Below are positions 26,289-36,322 of a stretch of DNA of 64,000 nt, piece after piece. The translations under genes were made by a program, and so were the position numbers. The DNA comes from Streptomyces sp. NBC_01351 (lineage in GTDB: Bacteria; Actinomycetota; Actinomycetes; Streptomycetales; Streptomycetaceae), in contig NZ_CP108356.1 in NCBI RefSeq assembly GCF_036237315.1, positions 8,189,501 through 8,253,500 on the forward strand. Direction: 5' to 3'. Under the pieces are notes generated by a model. That model was not told where the DNA came from and ran no database searches. It saw only the letters and a program-made list of their open reading frames with translations. The first letter of the stretch is position 1; the number at the start of each line of letters is the position of its first letter.

Positions 26289-26741
26289 CGGGCGAGCCCC
26301 GCCCCGGCCGGGAGGTGGGCCGGTGTGAGGGGCGGGTCCGCCCCAGGGGCGGAAGCAGGCGGTGATCGCCTTGCCGCCGTGGAACGCGTGGACGTCCCAG
26401 GAGTCGGCCAGGGTGGCGACGATGGCCAGCCCCCGGCCGCCCGTGGCGCCGGCGTCGGCCGAGCTCGGGCCGGGCAGCCGCGGATCGGAGTCTGCGACGC
26501 TCACATGGAGGCAGCTGCCGTCCCACGTCAGCACGAGGTGGGCGGTGCACGCCGCATGCAAATGGGCGTTCGTGACGAGCTCGGAGACGCTCAGAAGCAC
26601 GGAATGCACCGTGTCCGCAGCCGAGTTGTTCCACGAGAGCGATGCCAGGTGCCAGGCGGTCCACTGCCGTGCCGCCCGCACTCCCTTCGAAACCGGAAAC
26701 GAGCGTGCCCAGCCCACTGCCTTGACCGCCAATGCCCTCAC
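26283..26741 (-). CDS. RsbW-like anti-sigma ATP-binding protein
   Basis: 152 residues with HATPase_c_2 motifs: HSVLLSVSELVTNAHLHA (N box), HVSVADSDPRLP and TGGRGLAIVATLADSW (G box). The C-terminus is a proline-rich tail. It overlaps the convergent STAS gene by six bases. This ATPase is less similar to the other two RsbW-like proteins in the window and probably serves a separate target. The GTG start at 26741 is the best in frame, without a strong ribosome site. Confidence 0.85.
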   Translation of the reverse strand: MRALAVKAVGWARSFPVSKGVRAARQWTAWHLASLSWNNSAADTVHSVLLSVSELVTNAHLHAACTAHLVLTWDGSCLHVSVADSDPRLPGPSSADAGATGGRGLAIVATLADSWDVHAFHGGKAITACFRPWGGPAPHTGPPPGRGGARPS

Positions 26742-26806
26742 CCCACTTCATCGGTTGTGTCGTTCGTCACCGGTTCGTCTACCCGCTGTTTGGGCAAGCA
26801 CCCGCT

Positions 26807-26830
26807 GCTTCCGCGGCAGTCCGCGGAAGC
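26807..26830. repeat. Inverted repeat upstream of large hybrid kinase
   Basis: GCTTCCGCGG, loop CAGT, CCGCGGAAGC: a perfect 10-bp stem in the divergent region between the RsbW-like gene and the HAMP-repeat kinase gene. It could be an operator or a stem limiting read-through. Confidence 0.6.
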
Positions 26831-26997
26831 GCTGCCTCCGAATGATCGGGTGTGCCTTATGGTCCATTTGGCGGTGCCGGCCCTCACCGACTGGTTGTGG
26901 GCTTGCAGTTTCCCGGCCCGGGCCGGGGGATACGGTGCGCTCCCGTGCCGATTCCTCCGTGCCCGGAGCGGTCGATGTCTAGAGTGAGGTGGGCGGG

Positions 26998-29900
26998 ATG
27001 GCTGAGCGGACGGACGCGGAGTCACTGAGCGGGTCAGCTGCGCTTCCGTGCGAGGACGGGATCGGCGAATCGGAGTTGCGCCGGCTGCTGGCCGGCCTGA
27101 CAGCCGTGCGGGACGGGGATTTCCGTACGCGGCTGCCCGATACGGCGGACGGGCTGCTCGGCGAGATCGCCACGGTCTTCAACGGGATGGCCGATCAGCT
27201 GTCGCTGTTCACGTCCGAAGTGACGCGGGTGGCACGCGAAGTGGGTACCGAGGGAACGCTCGGTGGTCAGGCGGACGTACCGGGTGTCGGAGGCGCGTGG
27301 CTGGACCTCACGGATTCGGTCAACTTCATGGCCGGGAACCTCACGGCCCAGGTGCGCTCCATCGCCCAGGTTGCGACCGCCGTGGCCAAGGGCGACCTCT
27401 CCCAGAAGATCAACGTCGACGCGCGCGGGGAGATCCTGGGGCTGAAGGAGACCATCAACACGATGGTCGACCAGCTCTCCGGTTTCGCCGGCGAGGTCAC
27501 CCGGGTCGCCCGGGAGGTCGGCACCGAGGGCCGGCTGGGTGGTCAGGCGGACGTCAAGGGGGTCTCCGGCACCTGGAAGGACCTCACGGAGTCGGTCAAC
27601 GTCATGGCCGACAACCTGACCGCGCAGGTCCGCTCGATCGCGGAGGTCACCACCGCGGTGGCCCAGGGCGACCTGACACAGAAGATCCGGGTGGACGCGC
27701 GCGGGGAGATCCTGGAGCTGAAGGAGACCATCAACACGATGGTCGACCAGCTCTCCGGTTTCGCGGACGAAGTCACTCGGGTCGCCCGCGAAGTCGGCAC
27801 CGAGGGAAACCTGGGGGGCCAGGCCACGGTCCGCGGCGTGGCGGGAACCTGGAAGGACCTCACCGACAACGTCAACTCCATGGCGAGCAACCTCACCGGG
27901 CAGGTCCGCAACATCGCCCTGGTCACGACGGCCGTGGCCAACGGTGATCTGTCGAAGAAGATCGACGTGGATGCCCGTGGCGAGATCCTGGAGTTGAAGA
28001 CCACCATCAACACGATGGTCGACCAGCTCTCCTCCTTCGCGGCCGAGGTCACGCGCGTCGCCCGCGAGGTGGGCAGCGAAGGCCGCCTGGGGGGCCAGGC
28101 CGAAGTGGAGGGCGTCTCCGGCACGTGGAAGCGTCTGACGGAGAACGTCAACGAACTGGCCGGGAACCTGACCCGCCAGGTCCGGGCCATCGCCGAGGTC
28201 GCCAGCGCGGTCGCCGAGGGCGACCTCACCCGTTCGATCACGGTCGACGCCTCCGGCGAGGTCGCCGAACTCAAGGACAACATCAACTCGATGGTCGGCT
28301 CGCTGCGGGAGACCACCCGCGCCAATCAGGAACAGGACTGGCTCAAGACCAATCTGGCTCGCGTCTCGGGCCTGATGCAGGGCCACCGCGACCTCGCCGC
28401 CGTCGCCGAACTCATCATGGACGAGCTGACGCCGCTGGTCGCCGCCCAGTACGGGGCCTTCTACCTCGCCGAGGACGGCCCCCACGGCACCGTCCTCACT
28501 CTGGTCGGCTCCTACGGGCGCCCCGCCGGCGCCAGGGGCACCGGCTTCGCCCTGGGGGAATCCCTGGTCGGGCAGGCCGCGCGCAGTCACCGAGCCATCT
28601 TCACGGACCAGGTCCCCGGCGACTACGTCATCTCCTCGGGCCTCGGCCACACCACCCCCGGCAGCCTGATCATCCTGCCGATCGTCGTGGATGACCAGGT
28701 CCTCGGAGTGATCGAGCTTGCCTCCTTCGGGGCCTTCACCCCCGTGCACCGGGACTTCCTGGGCCAGTTGATGGAAACCATCGGCGTCAACCTCAACACG
28801 ATCGTCGCCAACGCCCGCACCGACGAGCTCCTCGGCGAGTCCCAGCGACTCACCGGCGAACTGCAGGCCCGCTCGGAGGAACTCCAGATCCAGCAGGAGG
28901 AACTCCAGCGCTCCAACGCCGAGTTGGAGGAGAAGGCGGCCCTCCTCGCCAGCCAGAACCGTGACATCGAGACCAAGAACCTGGAGATCGAACAGGCCCG
29001 GCAGGAACTGGAGGACCGTGCCCGGCAGTTGTCGCTGGCCTCCACCTACAAGTCCGAGTTCCTGGCCAACATGAGCCACGAGCTGCGCACACCGCTCAAC
29101 AGCCTCCTCATCCTCGCCCAGCTGCTCGCCCAGAACCCCGCCCGCAACCTCACCCCGAAACAGGTCGAGTACGCGGGCGTCATCCACTCGGCGGGCTCGG
29201 ACCTGCTCCAGCTGATCAACGACATCCTCGACCTGTCGAAGGTCGAGGCCGGAAAGATGGACATCAACCCCGAGCGGGTGCACCTGTCGCAGCTGTTGGA
29301 ATACGTCGAGGCCACCTTCCGCCCGATGACCACGCAGAAGAGCCTCGACTTCACCGTCACCACCGCCCCCGACGCCCCGGCCGACCTGTACACCGACGAC
29401 CCGCGGCTGCGTCAGATCCTGCGCAACCTGCTGTCCAACGCGGTCAAATTCACCGAACGCGGCGGCGTCGAGCTGCGGATCGAACCGGCGACGGGTCCCG
29501 ACGTCCCCGCCAGGCTCGCCGGCCGCGCGCCCCTGGTGGCCTTCCGGGTACGGGACACCGGCATCGGCATCCCCGAGCAGCAGCTGGAGTCCGTCTTCGG
29601 CGCGTTCCAGCAGGCAGACGGCACCACCAGCCGCAAGTACGGCGGCACCGGCCTCGGGCTCTCCATCACCCGCGAAATCGCCCAACTCCTCGGCGGCGCC
29701 GTCACCGCGGAGAGCACACCAGGGCAGGGCAGCACCTTCACCTTCTACCTGCCGGCCGTCCGCGCGGACCACGATCGGGCCGCCCTCGCCGACGCTCCGG
29801 CGCCCGCCTCGCACGGCGCCGCCGAAACCGAGAACCCCGAACGCGGTCGTGCGGGTATCGCCCTGCCGCCGCAGCGGCAGGCCCGCCGCCTCCTGGTGAT

Positions 29901-30738
29901 CGAAGAACGTCAGGGCGGCCTGCTCTCCCTCGTCGCCGAGAGCGCCGACCGGGACTTCGCCCCCAGCCACCGACCGACCGGCGACCGCGGGGGCATCCAG
30001 GTGGTCAACGCCACGAGCTCACGGGAAGCCGCCGCTGCCCTGGCATCGGCCTCCTTCCACTGCGTGGTCCTCGAACTCGACATGCCCGGCGGCGAAGCCT
30101 TGCGCTTCCTTGACGCGCTCGACGGGGACCCGGCGCTCTCCTCCCTGCCCGTCCTGGCGCACGACAACTCCCGTCTGAAGACGGGGCAGGAGCAGGCGCT
30201 GCGGGATCGGGCCGGGTCACGCCACTTCGAACTGCTGTCGAGTCTGGACGAGCTCCGGGAGCGCATCGTGCTGCACCTGTCTTCCGATCAGCCGGGGGAT
30301 GTGCTGCCCCTCGTACAGGGGGGCGCGGAGCCGCAGCATGTCGCCCAGCCGCTCGATGACGACCTGGCCGGACGTACCGTCCTCGTCGTCGACGACGACG
30401 CGCGCAACCTGTACGCCCTCAGCGGCGTGCTCGAACTGCATGGTGTACGCGTGCTCCACGCCGAAGACGGGCGCAAGGGCATCGAGATGCTCACCCACAA
30501 CGAGGGCGTCGATCTGATCCTGATGGACGTGATGATGCCGGAACTGGACGGCTACGCGGCGACCGCGGAAATCCGGCGGATGCCGGCCTACGCCGGTCTG
30601 CCGATCATCGCGGTCACCGCCAAGGCGATGCCCGGCGACCGGGAGAAAAGCCTCGCCGCCGGGGCCAGTGACTACGTGACCAAGCCGGTCGACGCCGACG
30701 ACCTCATCGCCCGCGTCCGGCCCTGGCTCACGAGATGA
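26998..30738 (+). CDS. HAMP-repeat hybrid histidine kinase, soluble
   Basis: 1246 residues, no transmembrane segment. Layout: about five tandem HAMP units (residues ~30-450) with recurring [18 protein letters not shown] and [20 protein letters not shown]; a GAF domain (~460-620); a coiled coil rich in Glu/Gln (~625-690); HisKA with His694 in [14 protein letters not shown]; HATPase with [13 protein letters not shown] and GTGLGLSI; a degenerate receiver (~960-1080) lacking the acidic pair; and a complete C-terminal receiver with [12 protein letters not shown] and Asp1177 in [16 protein letters not shown] 26998 has GAGG at good spacing. Such cytosolic hybrid kinases relate to osmotic and stress signalling in Streptomyces. 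The SpoIIE-phosphatase gene follows by 91 bp. Confidence 0.95.
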   Translation: MAERTDAESLSGSAALPCEDGIGESELRRLLAGLTAVRDGDFRTRLPDTADGLLGEIATVFNGMADQLSLFTSEVTRVAREVGTEGTLGGQADVPGVGGAWLDLTDSVNFMAGNLTAQVRSIAQVATAVAKGDLSQKINVDARGEILGLKETINTMVDQLSGFAGEVTRVAREVGTEGRLGGQADVKGVSGTWKDLTESVNVMADNLTAQVRSIAEVTTAVAQGDLTQKIRVDARGEILELKETINTMVDQLSGFADEVTRVAREVGTEGNLGGQATVRGVAGTWKDLTDNVNSMASNLTGQVRNIALVTTAVANGDLSKKIDVDARGEILELKTTINTMVDQLSSFAAEVTRVAREVGSEGRLGGQAEVEGVSGTWKRLTENVNELAGNLTRQVRAIAEVASAVAEGDLTRSITVDASGEVAELKDNINSMVGSLRETTRANQEQDWLKTNLARVSGLMQGHRDLAAVAELIMDELTPLVAAQYGAFYLAEDGPHGTVLTLVGSYGRPAGARGTGFALGESLVGQAARSHRAIFTDQVPGDYVISSGLGHTTPGSLIILPIVVDDQVLGVIELASFGAFTPVHRDFLGQLMETIGVNLNTIVANARTDELLGESQRLTGELQARSEELQIQQEELQRSNAELEEKAALLASQNRDIETKNLEIEQARQELEDRARQLSLASTYKSEFLANMSHELRTPLNSLLILAQLLAQNPARNLTPKQVEYAGVIHSAGSDLLQLINDILDLSKVEAGKMDINPERVHLSQLLEYVEATFRPMTTQKSLDFTVTTAPDAPADLYTDDPRLRQILRNLLSNAVKFTERGGVELRIEPATGPDVPARLAGRAPLVAFRVRDTGIGIPEQQLESVFGAFQQADGTTSRKYGGTGLGLSITREIAQLLGGAVTAESTPGQGSTFTFYLPAVRADHDRAALADAPAPASHGAAETENPERGRAGIALPPQRQARRLLVIEERQGGLLSLVAESADRDFAPSHRPTGDRGGIQVVNATSSREAAAALASASFHCVVLELDMPGGEALRFLDALDGDPALSSLPVLAHDNSRLKTGQEQALRDRAGSRHFELLSSLDELRERIVLHLSSDQPGDVLPLVQGGAEPQHVAQPLDDDLAGRTVLVVDDDARNLYALSGVLELHGVRVLHAEDGRKGIEMLTHNEGVDLILMDVMMPELDGYAATAEIRRMPAYAGLPIIAVTAKAMPGDREKSLAAGASDYVTKPVDADDLIARVRPWLTR

Positions 30739-30829
30739 CCGCCGTCCCGTCGGAAGTGTCCGCGGGCCCGCACCCCACCGGGCCCGGACTGCAGAGCCAA
30801 GACCGTCCCGGCAAGGAGTGGGCAGCACG

Positions 30830-33271
30830 GTGAATACGCCCGACGCACAGCAGCACGAGGACGCGCGGTACCCGGGAGCGGCCGTCGAGGAGCCCTCCCG
30901 CGGTGCCCTCCCGCACCGGACTCCGACGCCTCTGGGGCGCCTGGCCGCCACGGTCGAACGCCTGCGCCGCGAGGTCCGGGAGGCGCACGCGGCCGCGGAC
31001 GGCCGGGCCCTGGTCGAACTGGCCAAGGGCATTCTGATCGGACAGCTGAGCTGCACTCCCGCCGCGGCGGCACGGCAGCTCGATGAGCTGTGCCGCGATA
31101 CCGGGATGTCCCCGCTCGAACTCGCCGCCGACATCGTCAACCAGGCTGCGCGCGACCACGTGAGCGAGGTCGCCGCCGAGTTCGTCGAGCGCACCGGCAC
31201 GCGGGAGCCGTCCCAGCCGTCCCAGCCGTCCGCACACCCGGCCACGGTGGCGGTACGGCTTCGTACCGCCGAGAGCGGGGTGCTGGCCGCCGCCGGCGAC
31301 ACCCAGGCGGTGGCCGAGTCGCTCCTGACGAACGCACTGGGGCCCCTGGGAGCGGTGGCCGTCGCGGTGTGGGCCGCGGCTCCCGACGGTTCCCTGGCCC
31401 TCGCGGGCCACGCCGGTTTCCCGCCGGGGGAAGCCGCGCGCTGGCGCCACGTCCCCCCGGGCGTTTCGACCGTCGCCCGCCTCGCACTCCGGGACCGGCG
31501 GCTGGTCGGCCTCGCCCGCCTGGGGCACGCCGGACTTCCCTCGATCGGCCACCTCCACTGGCCCGACGGCGGGCGGATGGCCGTACCGGCCGGGACCGGC
31601 GGCCGGATACACGGCGTCCTCGAAATCTGCTGGCCGCAGCCCCTCGCACCCCAGCCCCCGCAGATCGAGCGTCAGATCGAGGTACTCGCGGAGCTGTGCG
31701 CCCGCACGATGGACATCGCGCCGCCGCACGACCCCGCAGCCCCCGAGGCAGTGCTTCCGGACGTCTCGGAGCTGATCGACCTGGCCGAAGGACTGCACGA
31801 TCCCGCCGTCGTGCTCACGCCGGTACCCGATCCCGAAGGCCGGCTGACCGACTTCCGCGTCCGCCACGTCAACAGCCGCTTCGTCGATCCCGTAGGGCGG
31901 CCGCGCGGCGAAGTGAACGGAGCGCTGCTGCTGGAGGCCTACCCGATGGCCGCCGGCGAGAGCGGACTGTTCGACATCATCGAACGCGTGCACGCGACGG
32001 GCGAGCCCTTCCGCGCCGAACGCATGAGCCTGACCGCGTTCGTCGACCAGATCCCCCTCACCTCGGTCGCGGACATCAGCGTCAGCCGGCACGGCGCGGC
32101 CGTCCTGCTGATCTGGCGCGTCGAGGACGAGACGGCGCGCCTGGCCGACCTCCTCCAGCACGCCCAGCGCCTGGGCCGGATCGGCGGCTTCGAGGAGAAC
32201 CTCGTCACTGGCGAGGTCACCTGGAACGCGCAGCTGTACGCGCTGCACGGACTGCCGGCCACCGCGTCGCCCGTGCCGTTGCGGGAGCTGCCCGGCTACG
32301 CCCACTCCGACGACTCCGCCGCCCTGGGGCGTTTCCTGCGTACGGTGCTGCGCTACCGCCGTTCCGCATCCGTCAACCTCCGCCTCCAGCGGGCCGACGG
32401 GATCACCCGCCACATCCGCGTCGTGGCCGAGCCGGTCCTCGACGCCGACCTGCGCCTGCACGCCGTCCGCGGCGCCTACCAGGACATTTCCGCCCAGCAC
32501 TGGACCGAGGTCGCCCTGGCCGCCACCCGGGACCAACTCGCCCACACCGAGGCCGAGTCCGCAGAACGCAACCGGCTCGCCCTCCAACTCCAGCACGCCA
32601 TCATGCCGCCCGTCCCACCGGCCATCGAGGCGCCGGGCCTGCGGGTCGCCGTCCGCTACCGGCCGGCGGAGACCGAGTCGCTGGTCGGCGGCGACTGGTA
32701 CGACACGGTGGTCCTGCCCTCCGGGCTGATCATGCTGTCCGTGGGCGACGTCGCCGGGCACGGCATCGAGGCCGCCACCGGCATGGTCGTCCTCCGGAAC
32801 GCACTGCGGGGCCTCGCCGTCACGGGCGCCGGACCGGCTCAGCTGCTGTCCTGGCTCAACACGGTCACCCACCACCTGGCCAAGCACGTAACGGCCACCG
32901 CCGTCTGCGGGCTCTTCGACCCCGACACCAGGGTGATGCGCTGGGCGCGCGCCGGACACCTGCCGCCCGTCCTCGTCCGCGGCGGCGAGGCCCAGGCCTT
33001 CCCGCTCATCGAGGGCCTGCTCCTCGGCGCTCTCCCCGATGTGGCGTACGCCGAGCGGGAGGTGCAGCTCGAACGGGACGACACCCTGCTGATGTTCACG
33101 GACGGGCTGGTGGAACGGCGTGATTCCTCGGTGCAGGACTCGCTCGGCCACCTGGTCAACGCAGCGGCCGCGGGCGCCGGGGACCTGGACCGGCAGCTGG
33201 ACCGACTCCTCGCCGAGAGCCGGTCCGACACGGACGACGACACCTGCCTGATCGGCATCCAGGTCGGCTGA
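30830..33271 (+). CDS. ANTAR-GAF-PAS-SpoIIE (PP2C) phosphatase
   Basis: About 813 residues. An ANTAR-like RNA-binding module lies near the N-terminus (ALVELAKGILIGQLSCTPAA, LDELCRDTGMSPLELA), then GAF (~100-265), two PAS-like regions (~290-560) and a PP2C/SpoIIE domain: LVGGDWYDTVVLP, VGDVAGHGIEAATGM, RAGHLPPVLVRG, LLMFTDGLVERRD, DDDTCLIGI. The metal-binding aspartates are intact. Such proteins dephosphorylate STAS antagonists, closing the switch run by the RsbW-like kinases nearby. AAGGAG lies 11 bases before GTG 30830; GTG 30818 is too close to that site. Probably cotranscribed with the hybrid kinase. Confidence 0.9.
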   Translation: MNTPDAQQHEDARYPGAAVEEPSRGALPHRTPTPLGRLAATVERLRREVREAHAAADGRALVELAKGILIGQLSCTPAAAARQLDELCRDTGMSPLELAADIVNQAARDHVSEVAAEFVERTGTREPSQPSQPSAHPATVAVRLRTAESGVLAAAGDTQAVAESLLTNALGPLGAVAVAVWAAAPDGSLALAGHAGFPPGEAARWRHVPPGVSTVARLALRDRRLVGLARLGHAGLPSIGHLHWPDGGRMAVPAGTGGRIHGVLEICWPQPLAPQPPQIERQIEVLAELCARTMDIAPPHDPAAPEAVLPDVSELIDLAEGLHDPAVVLTPVPDPEGRLTDFRVRHVNSRFVDPVGRPRGEVNGALLLEAYPMAAGESGLFDIIERVHATGEPFRAERMSLTAFVDQIPLTSVADISVSRHGAAVLLIWRVEDETARLADLLQHAQRLGRIGGFEENLVTGEVTWNAQLYALHGLPATASPVPLRELPGYAHSDDSAALGRFLRTVLRYRRSASVNLRLQRADGITRHIRVVAEPVLDADLRLHAVRGAYQDISAQHWTEVALAATRDQLAHTEAESAERNRLALQLQHAIMPPVPPAIEAPGLRVAVRYRPAETESLVGGDWYDTVVLPSGLIMLSVGDVAGHGIEAATGMVVLRNALRGLAVTGAGPAQLLSWLNTVTHHLAKHVTATAVCGLFDPDTRVMRWARAGHLPPVLVRGGEAQAFPLIEGLLLGALPDVAYAEREVQLERDDTLLMFTDGLVERRDSSVQDSLGHLVNAAAAGAGDLDRQLDRLLAESRSDTDDDTCLIGIQVG

Positions 33272-33285
33272 CCCCCCTCGACGGC

Positions 33286-33513
33286 TCACCTCCGCCGCAC
33301 GCCTGCGGGGGGCTCGGGAACGGCCGTCATGTCTCCGGTTCCAGGCCCTGAGCGGGCGTGGTGCGGCGGCGGCCGATGTCGCCGTGCCACGCCTCGAAGG
33401 CGACCCCGGGTGCTGTGTGATCGGGTCGGCCAATCCCGTCCGTACGGCCTCCAGTTGGGCGGCGTGGCCGTGCGGGCGCGGAAGCTCAGTCCACGGCGGA
33501 GAAGGCGGCTCAT
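33286..33513 (-). CDS. Doubtful small Arg/Pro-rich frame
   Basis: A 75-codon frame that overlaps the stop of the PAP2-kinase gene by ATGA and has GGAGGG just before its ATG, which would suit a coupled gene. Against it, the product is arginine- and proline-rich without domains and third-position bias is modest. I keep it only as a possibility. Confidence 0.2.
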   Translation of the reverse strand: MSRLLRRGLSFRARTATPPNWRPYGRDWPTRSHSTRGRLRGVARRHRPPPHHARSGPGTGDMTAVPEPPAGVRRR

Positions 33514-35258
33514 CCCTCCGTTGTCGGCTCGTCCGACGTACTGACCCGCGCCGGCGCGGGTATGGGCGCAGGCAGGTACACCCGCAGCGCTCCCGGCTCG
33601 ACCTCGGCGGTCAGTCGGGTGCCGGGCGCGAAGGCGTCACCGTCGAGCTCGCGCGGCTGGGGGCGGGCGAAGCGGAGGTCGATCCGTGCTGCGCTGAAGT
33701 ACTCCAGCGCGCCTCCCGCCACGCGCCGGGTCGGCCCACCGGAAGCCCGTGGCGGCTGGCCGGCCGGTGCGCGCGAGACGAGGTGCCCGGCCACCGCAAG
33801 CCATCCGGTGGCCCCGCGCGGGTCGAGCAGCAGCACCTCCAGCAGGCCACTGTCGGGCCGGGCGTCCGGAAGGAGCGGCAGGCTGCCCTGCAGGGAGCCG
33901 ACGTTGCCGATGAGGACCATGCGGGCCCGCCGCTCCAAGGGGGCACCCCCGTCGAGCCGGATCGACAGCCGCATCCGGGGGTCGCGCAGGTGGCGCACGG
34001 CGGAGACGAGGTAGGCGGCCCAGCCCAGGTGCTCCTTGAGCCGCGCCGAGGCATCCCGCACCATGGCCGCGTCGAACCCGGCGCCCGACATGACCGTGAA
34101 CCGGGCCGGCGCCAGGCCGTCGCCCCGTACCCGGCCCACGTCGAGCGCGATGGGCTGCCCGGACAGGGCCTCCCGGAGGGCGGCGGCGGGATCGGAGGGC
34201 AGCCTCAGATTGCGGGCGAGCAGGTTCCCGGTGCCACAGGGGACGATGGCCAGGGCGATCCCCGTACCGGCCACCACGTCGGCGCAGGCACGTACGGTGC
34301 CGTCCCCTCCGCAGACCACGACCAGCTCGGTCTCAGCCCCGGCCACGTGCGCGGGCAGGGCGCCGCACGGGTCTTCGACGGAGGTCAGCGTCCACACCTG
34401 GTCCTCGTATCCGTGGCGGCGCAGCACGGCCCGCACCCGGGCTGCCGACCCCTCACCGCATGCGTGCGGATGGCGGACCACCACGGCCCGGGCCCGACGG
34501 GCCCCGAGCCCGGCGGTGCCGTCGTCCTCGCAGGTCCGGGCCGCGGGGAGGCCACCTCCACGGGCTGCCGGGGCCGGGGCGGCGGAAGCCCTCGTCTCTC
34601 CGGGGCGCGAGAGCAGCACCGCGTACGCCACGACGAGCAGAGTGCAGGCGCCGTTCAGCACCCCCGCCACCACGTCGGAGGGGTGGTGCATGCCCCGGTA
34701 CAGCCGGGAGACCGCCACGGCCAGGGGGATCAGCAGGAGCGTGCCCAACACGAGACGCCGCCGGACGCCGCGGAGCCGGAGCGCGGCGAGCACGGCCAGC
34801 CCGCCGAACAGTGCCACGGAGGCCCCCACGTGGCCGGAGGGGAAGCTGGACGTCGGCGGTGCCGCGTCCAGGTGGGCCACGTCGGGGCGGGGGCGGTCCA
34901 CTGCGAGGGTGACGAGCAGGAAGACGGCGGACTGCGCGGCCACGGACCCGGCCAGGAACGCCGCATCCCGCCACCGGGGCGCGCGGGGCACCAGCAGCAG
35001 TGCGACCGTGCACAGGAGCGTCAGCGCGATCACGCTCTGGGTGCCGGCCACCAGGGACAGCCAGTCCGAGAGCATGGTGGCGGGGTCACTGCGCCGCTCG
35101 GCCAGGAAGCGGTTGACACCGTCCTCCGCCGACACCGGCAACCGGTGCGCCATGGGGCCGGCGACCAGCAGCCCCAGGCCCGCGACCGTGGCCAGCTGCA
35201 ACGGCAGCAGCAGGAGAGGGCGGCCGGGTCTCATACCTGCACGGTGTGCGTTCGTCAT
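33510..35258 (-). CDS. PAP2 phosphatase-diacylglycerol kinase fusion
   Basis: 582 residues. The N-terminal half is a membrane PAP2 phosphatase with five to six helices and the triad VDRPRPDV, SSFPSGHVGAS and SRLYRGMHHPSDVVAG. The C-terminal half is a DAGK-catalytic lipid or sphingoid kinase: VVVCGGDGTVRACADVVAGT, IVPCGTGNLLARNL, MSGAGFDAAM. One protein thus carries both a lipid phosphatase and a lipid kinase, a fusion seen in actinobacteria, likely acting on phosphatidate or related lipids at the membrane. Divergent from the SsgA-like gene. Confidence 0.9.
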   Translation of the reverse strand: MTNAHRAGMRPGRPLLLLPLQLATVAGLGLLVAGPMAHRLPVSAEDGVNRFLAERRSDPATMLSDWLSLVAGTQSVIALTLLCTVALLLVPRAPRWRDAAFLAGSVAAQSAVFLLVTLAVDRPRPDVAHLDAAPPTSSFPSGHVGASVALFGGLAVLAALRLRGVRRRLVLGTLLLIPLAVAVSRLYRGMHHPSDVVAGVLNGACTLLVVAYAVLLSRPGETRASAAPAPAARGGGLPAARTCEDDGTAGLGARRARAVVVRHPHACGEGSAARVRAVLRRHGYEDQVWTLTSVEDPCGALPAHVAGAETELVVVCGGDGTVRACADVVAGTGIALAIVPCGTGNLLARNLRLPSDPAAALREALSGQPIALDVGRVRGDGLAPARFTVMSGAGFDAAMVRDASARLKEHLGWAAYLVSAVRHLRDPRMRLSIRLDGGAPLERRARMVLIGNVGSLQGSLPLLPDARPDSGLLEVLLLDPRGATGWLAVAGHLVSRAPAGQPPRASGGPTRRVAGGALEYFSAARIDLRFARPQPRELDGDAFAPGTRLTAEVEPGALRVYLPAPIPAPARVSTSDEPTTEG

Positions 35259-35391
35259 TGACGGCGTGTTACCGGACAGAGCCCGGTCATGCGTGCACGG
35301 CCGAAAGCCGGGGCGGGCCGCCTATCGCGCCCGAGTGGGGGAAGCGTCGTTTGGGATGGGCACGAGTGAACAGACGGGAGGAGGGGCACCG

Positions 35392-35904
35392 GTGCTTCCC
35401 GGTGCCCTCCGGGCAGGGGACCGCTCCCTGCAGCCCGGCCGCCGGTCCGCCCTCTCGCAGAAACGAGTCACCATGGCCTTCCGGTCTTCCGTCGCCGAGC
35501 ACGACCTGACCCGCACGATCGAGATCCATCAACTCCGGACACGGCTGCGGTTCCCTCTCCGGGCCACGTTCCGGTGGCGCCCTGAGGCCCCCCTGGAAGT
35601 CGCGCTCACCTTCCACGCGCAGGCCGGCCGGGCCGACGTGACCTGGGTGATCGGCCGCGACCTCCTCGCCCGGGGCGTTCGCACGCTGACGGGAGAAGGA
35701 GACGTACGGATCCAGCCCACGGCCGGGCCCGGGCGGAGGGGGCAGGTGCTGCTACGGCTGGGGACCAGGTCCCCTGCCCTCTTCACCCTGGACCGGGCCG
35801 AGCTGCACTCCTGGCTGGAGGACACGTGGGCGGTGGTTCCGGCCGGTACCGAGGCGGAATGCCTGGACTGGGAGTTCTTCGACGGCCTCCTCGCGGACCG
35901 CTAG
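35392..35904 (+). CDS. SsgA-like sporulation and cell-division regulator
   Basis: About 170 residues. From LTRTIEIHQLRTRLRFPLRA onward it follows the SsgA/SsgB family: ATFRWRPEAPLEVALTFHAQ, ADVTWVIGRDLLARGV, GEGDVRIQPTAG, VLLRLGTRSPALFTLDRAEL, SWLEDTWAVVPAGTE. Family members control septum siting in aerial hyphae. GTG 35392 has GGAGGAGGGG five bases upstream and is chosen for that; ATG 35473 would give a family-typical 143-residue protein but lacks a ribosome site, and ATG 35356 is also in frame. The family is confined to morphologically complex actinomycetes. Confidence 0.85.
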   Translation: MLPGALRAGDRSLQPGRRSALSQKRVTMAFRSSVAEHDLTRTIEIHQLRTRLRFPLRATFRWRPEAPLEVALTFHAQAGRADVTWVIGRDLLARGVRTLTGEGDVRIQPTAGPGRRGQVLLRLGTRSPALFTLDRAELHSWLEDTWAVVPAGTEAECLDWEFFDGLLADR

Positions 35905-35935
35905 GCCGTCCGCGGCCGTGTTCAGGTCCGCGCCG

Positions 35936-36116
35936 TCAGGCGACGGCGCGGGCCCGCAGTACGCGGGCGGGCTCCTGGCCGCCCCCGGTCCCCGGCACCC
36001 GCACCTCGCCCTTGCCGCTGATCTCCGCCCGGACGATGCCAGCGGCGTCCTCGTAGACGGGGTCACCGGCGTCCGAGTCGCGAAGTGCGCCGCGCGGACG
36101 CGGCGCGGCCCCGGTC
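35936..36116 (-). pseudogene. DUF6296-like C-terminal fragment
   Basis: About 60 minus-strand codons: ALRDSDAGDPVYEDAAGIVR, AEISGKGEVRVPGTGGGQEP, ARVLRARAVA, stop at 35936-35938. The GxPVYEDxxGxxRxEI pattern recalls small DUF6296-type proteins. The expected N-terminal portion appears in other frames further up to about 36200, suggesting frameshifts. No start can be assigned. Confidence 0.3.
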
Positions 36117-36322
36117 CGGCATACCGTACGGCCCGGAACCTGGACGCGACGACGGTGCGCGCTTCCAGTGATCTCTGCTCCGGTCGGAGGGGGACTTCGT
36201 GATCGTCGTCCGGTACCGCGCGCGGATCACCCCCGTAAGGGCCGGTTGAGCGGCTCGCCGTCGGATGCGTGCCACGGCAGGTCGTGGGCATGCGCGGGGG
36301 AGAGGCCGCCGAAGGGACACCC

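Noticed and set aside
26998..28320. Tandem DNA repeats as a non-coding satellite
   Set aside because: The repetition reflects tandem HAMP units in a single uninterrupted coding frame.
27034..29970. A 978-codon open frame antisense to the HAMP-repeat kinase
   Set aside because: It mirrors the repeats of the real gene, its product is Gly/Val/Asp-biased without domains, and the sense strand has complete kinase motifs.
30728..33433. A 901-codon minus-strand frame opposite the SpoIIE phosphatase
   Set aside because: Low-complexity product with no motif; a typical high-GC antisense shadow of a well-supported gene.
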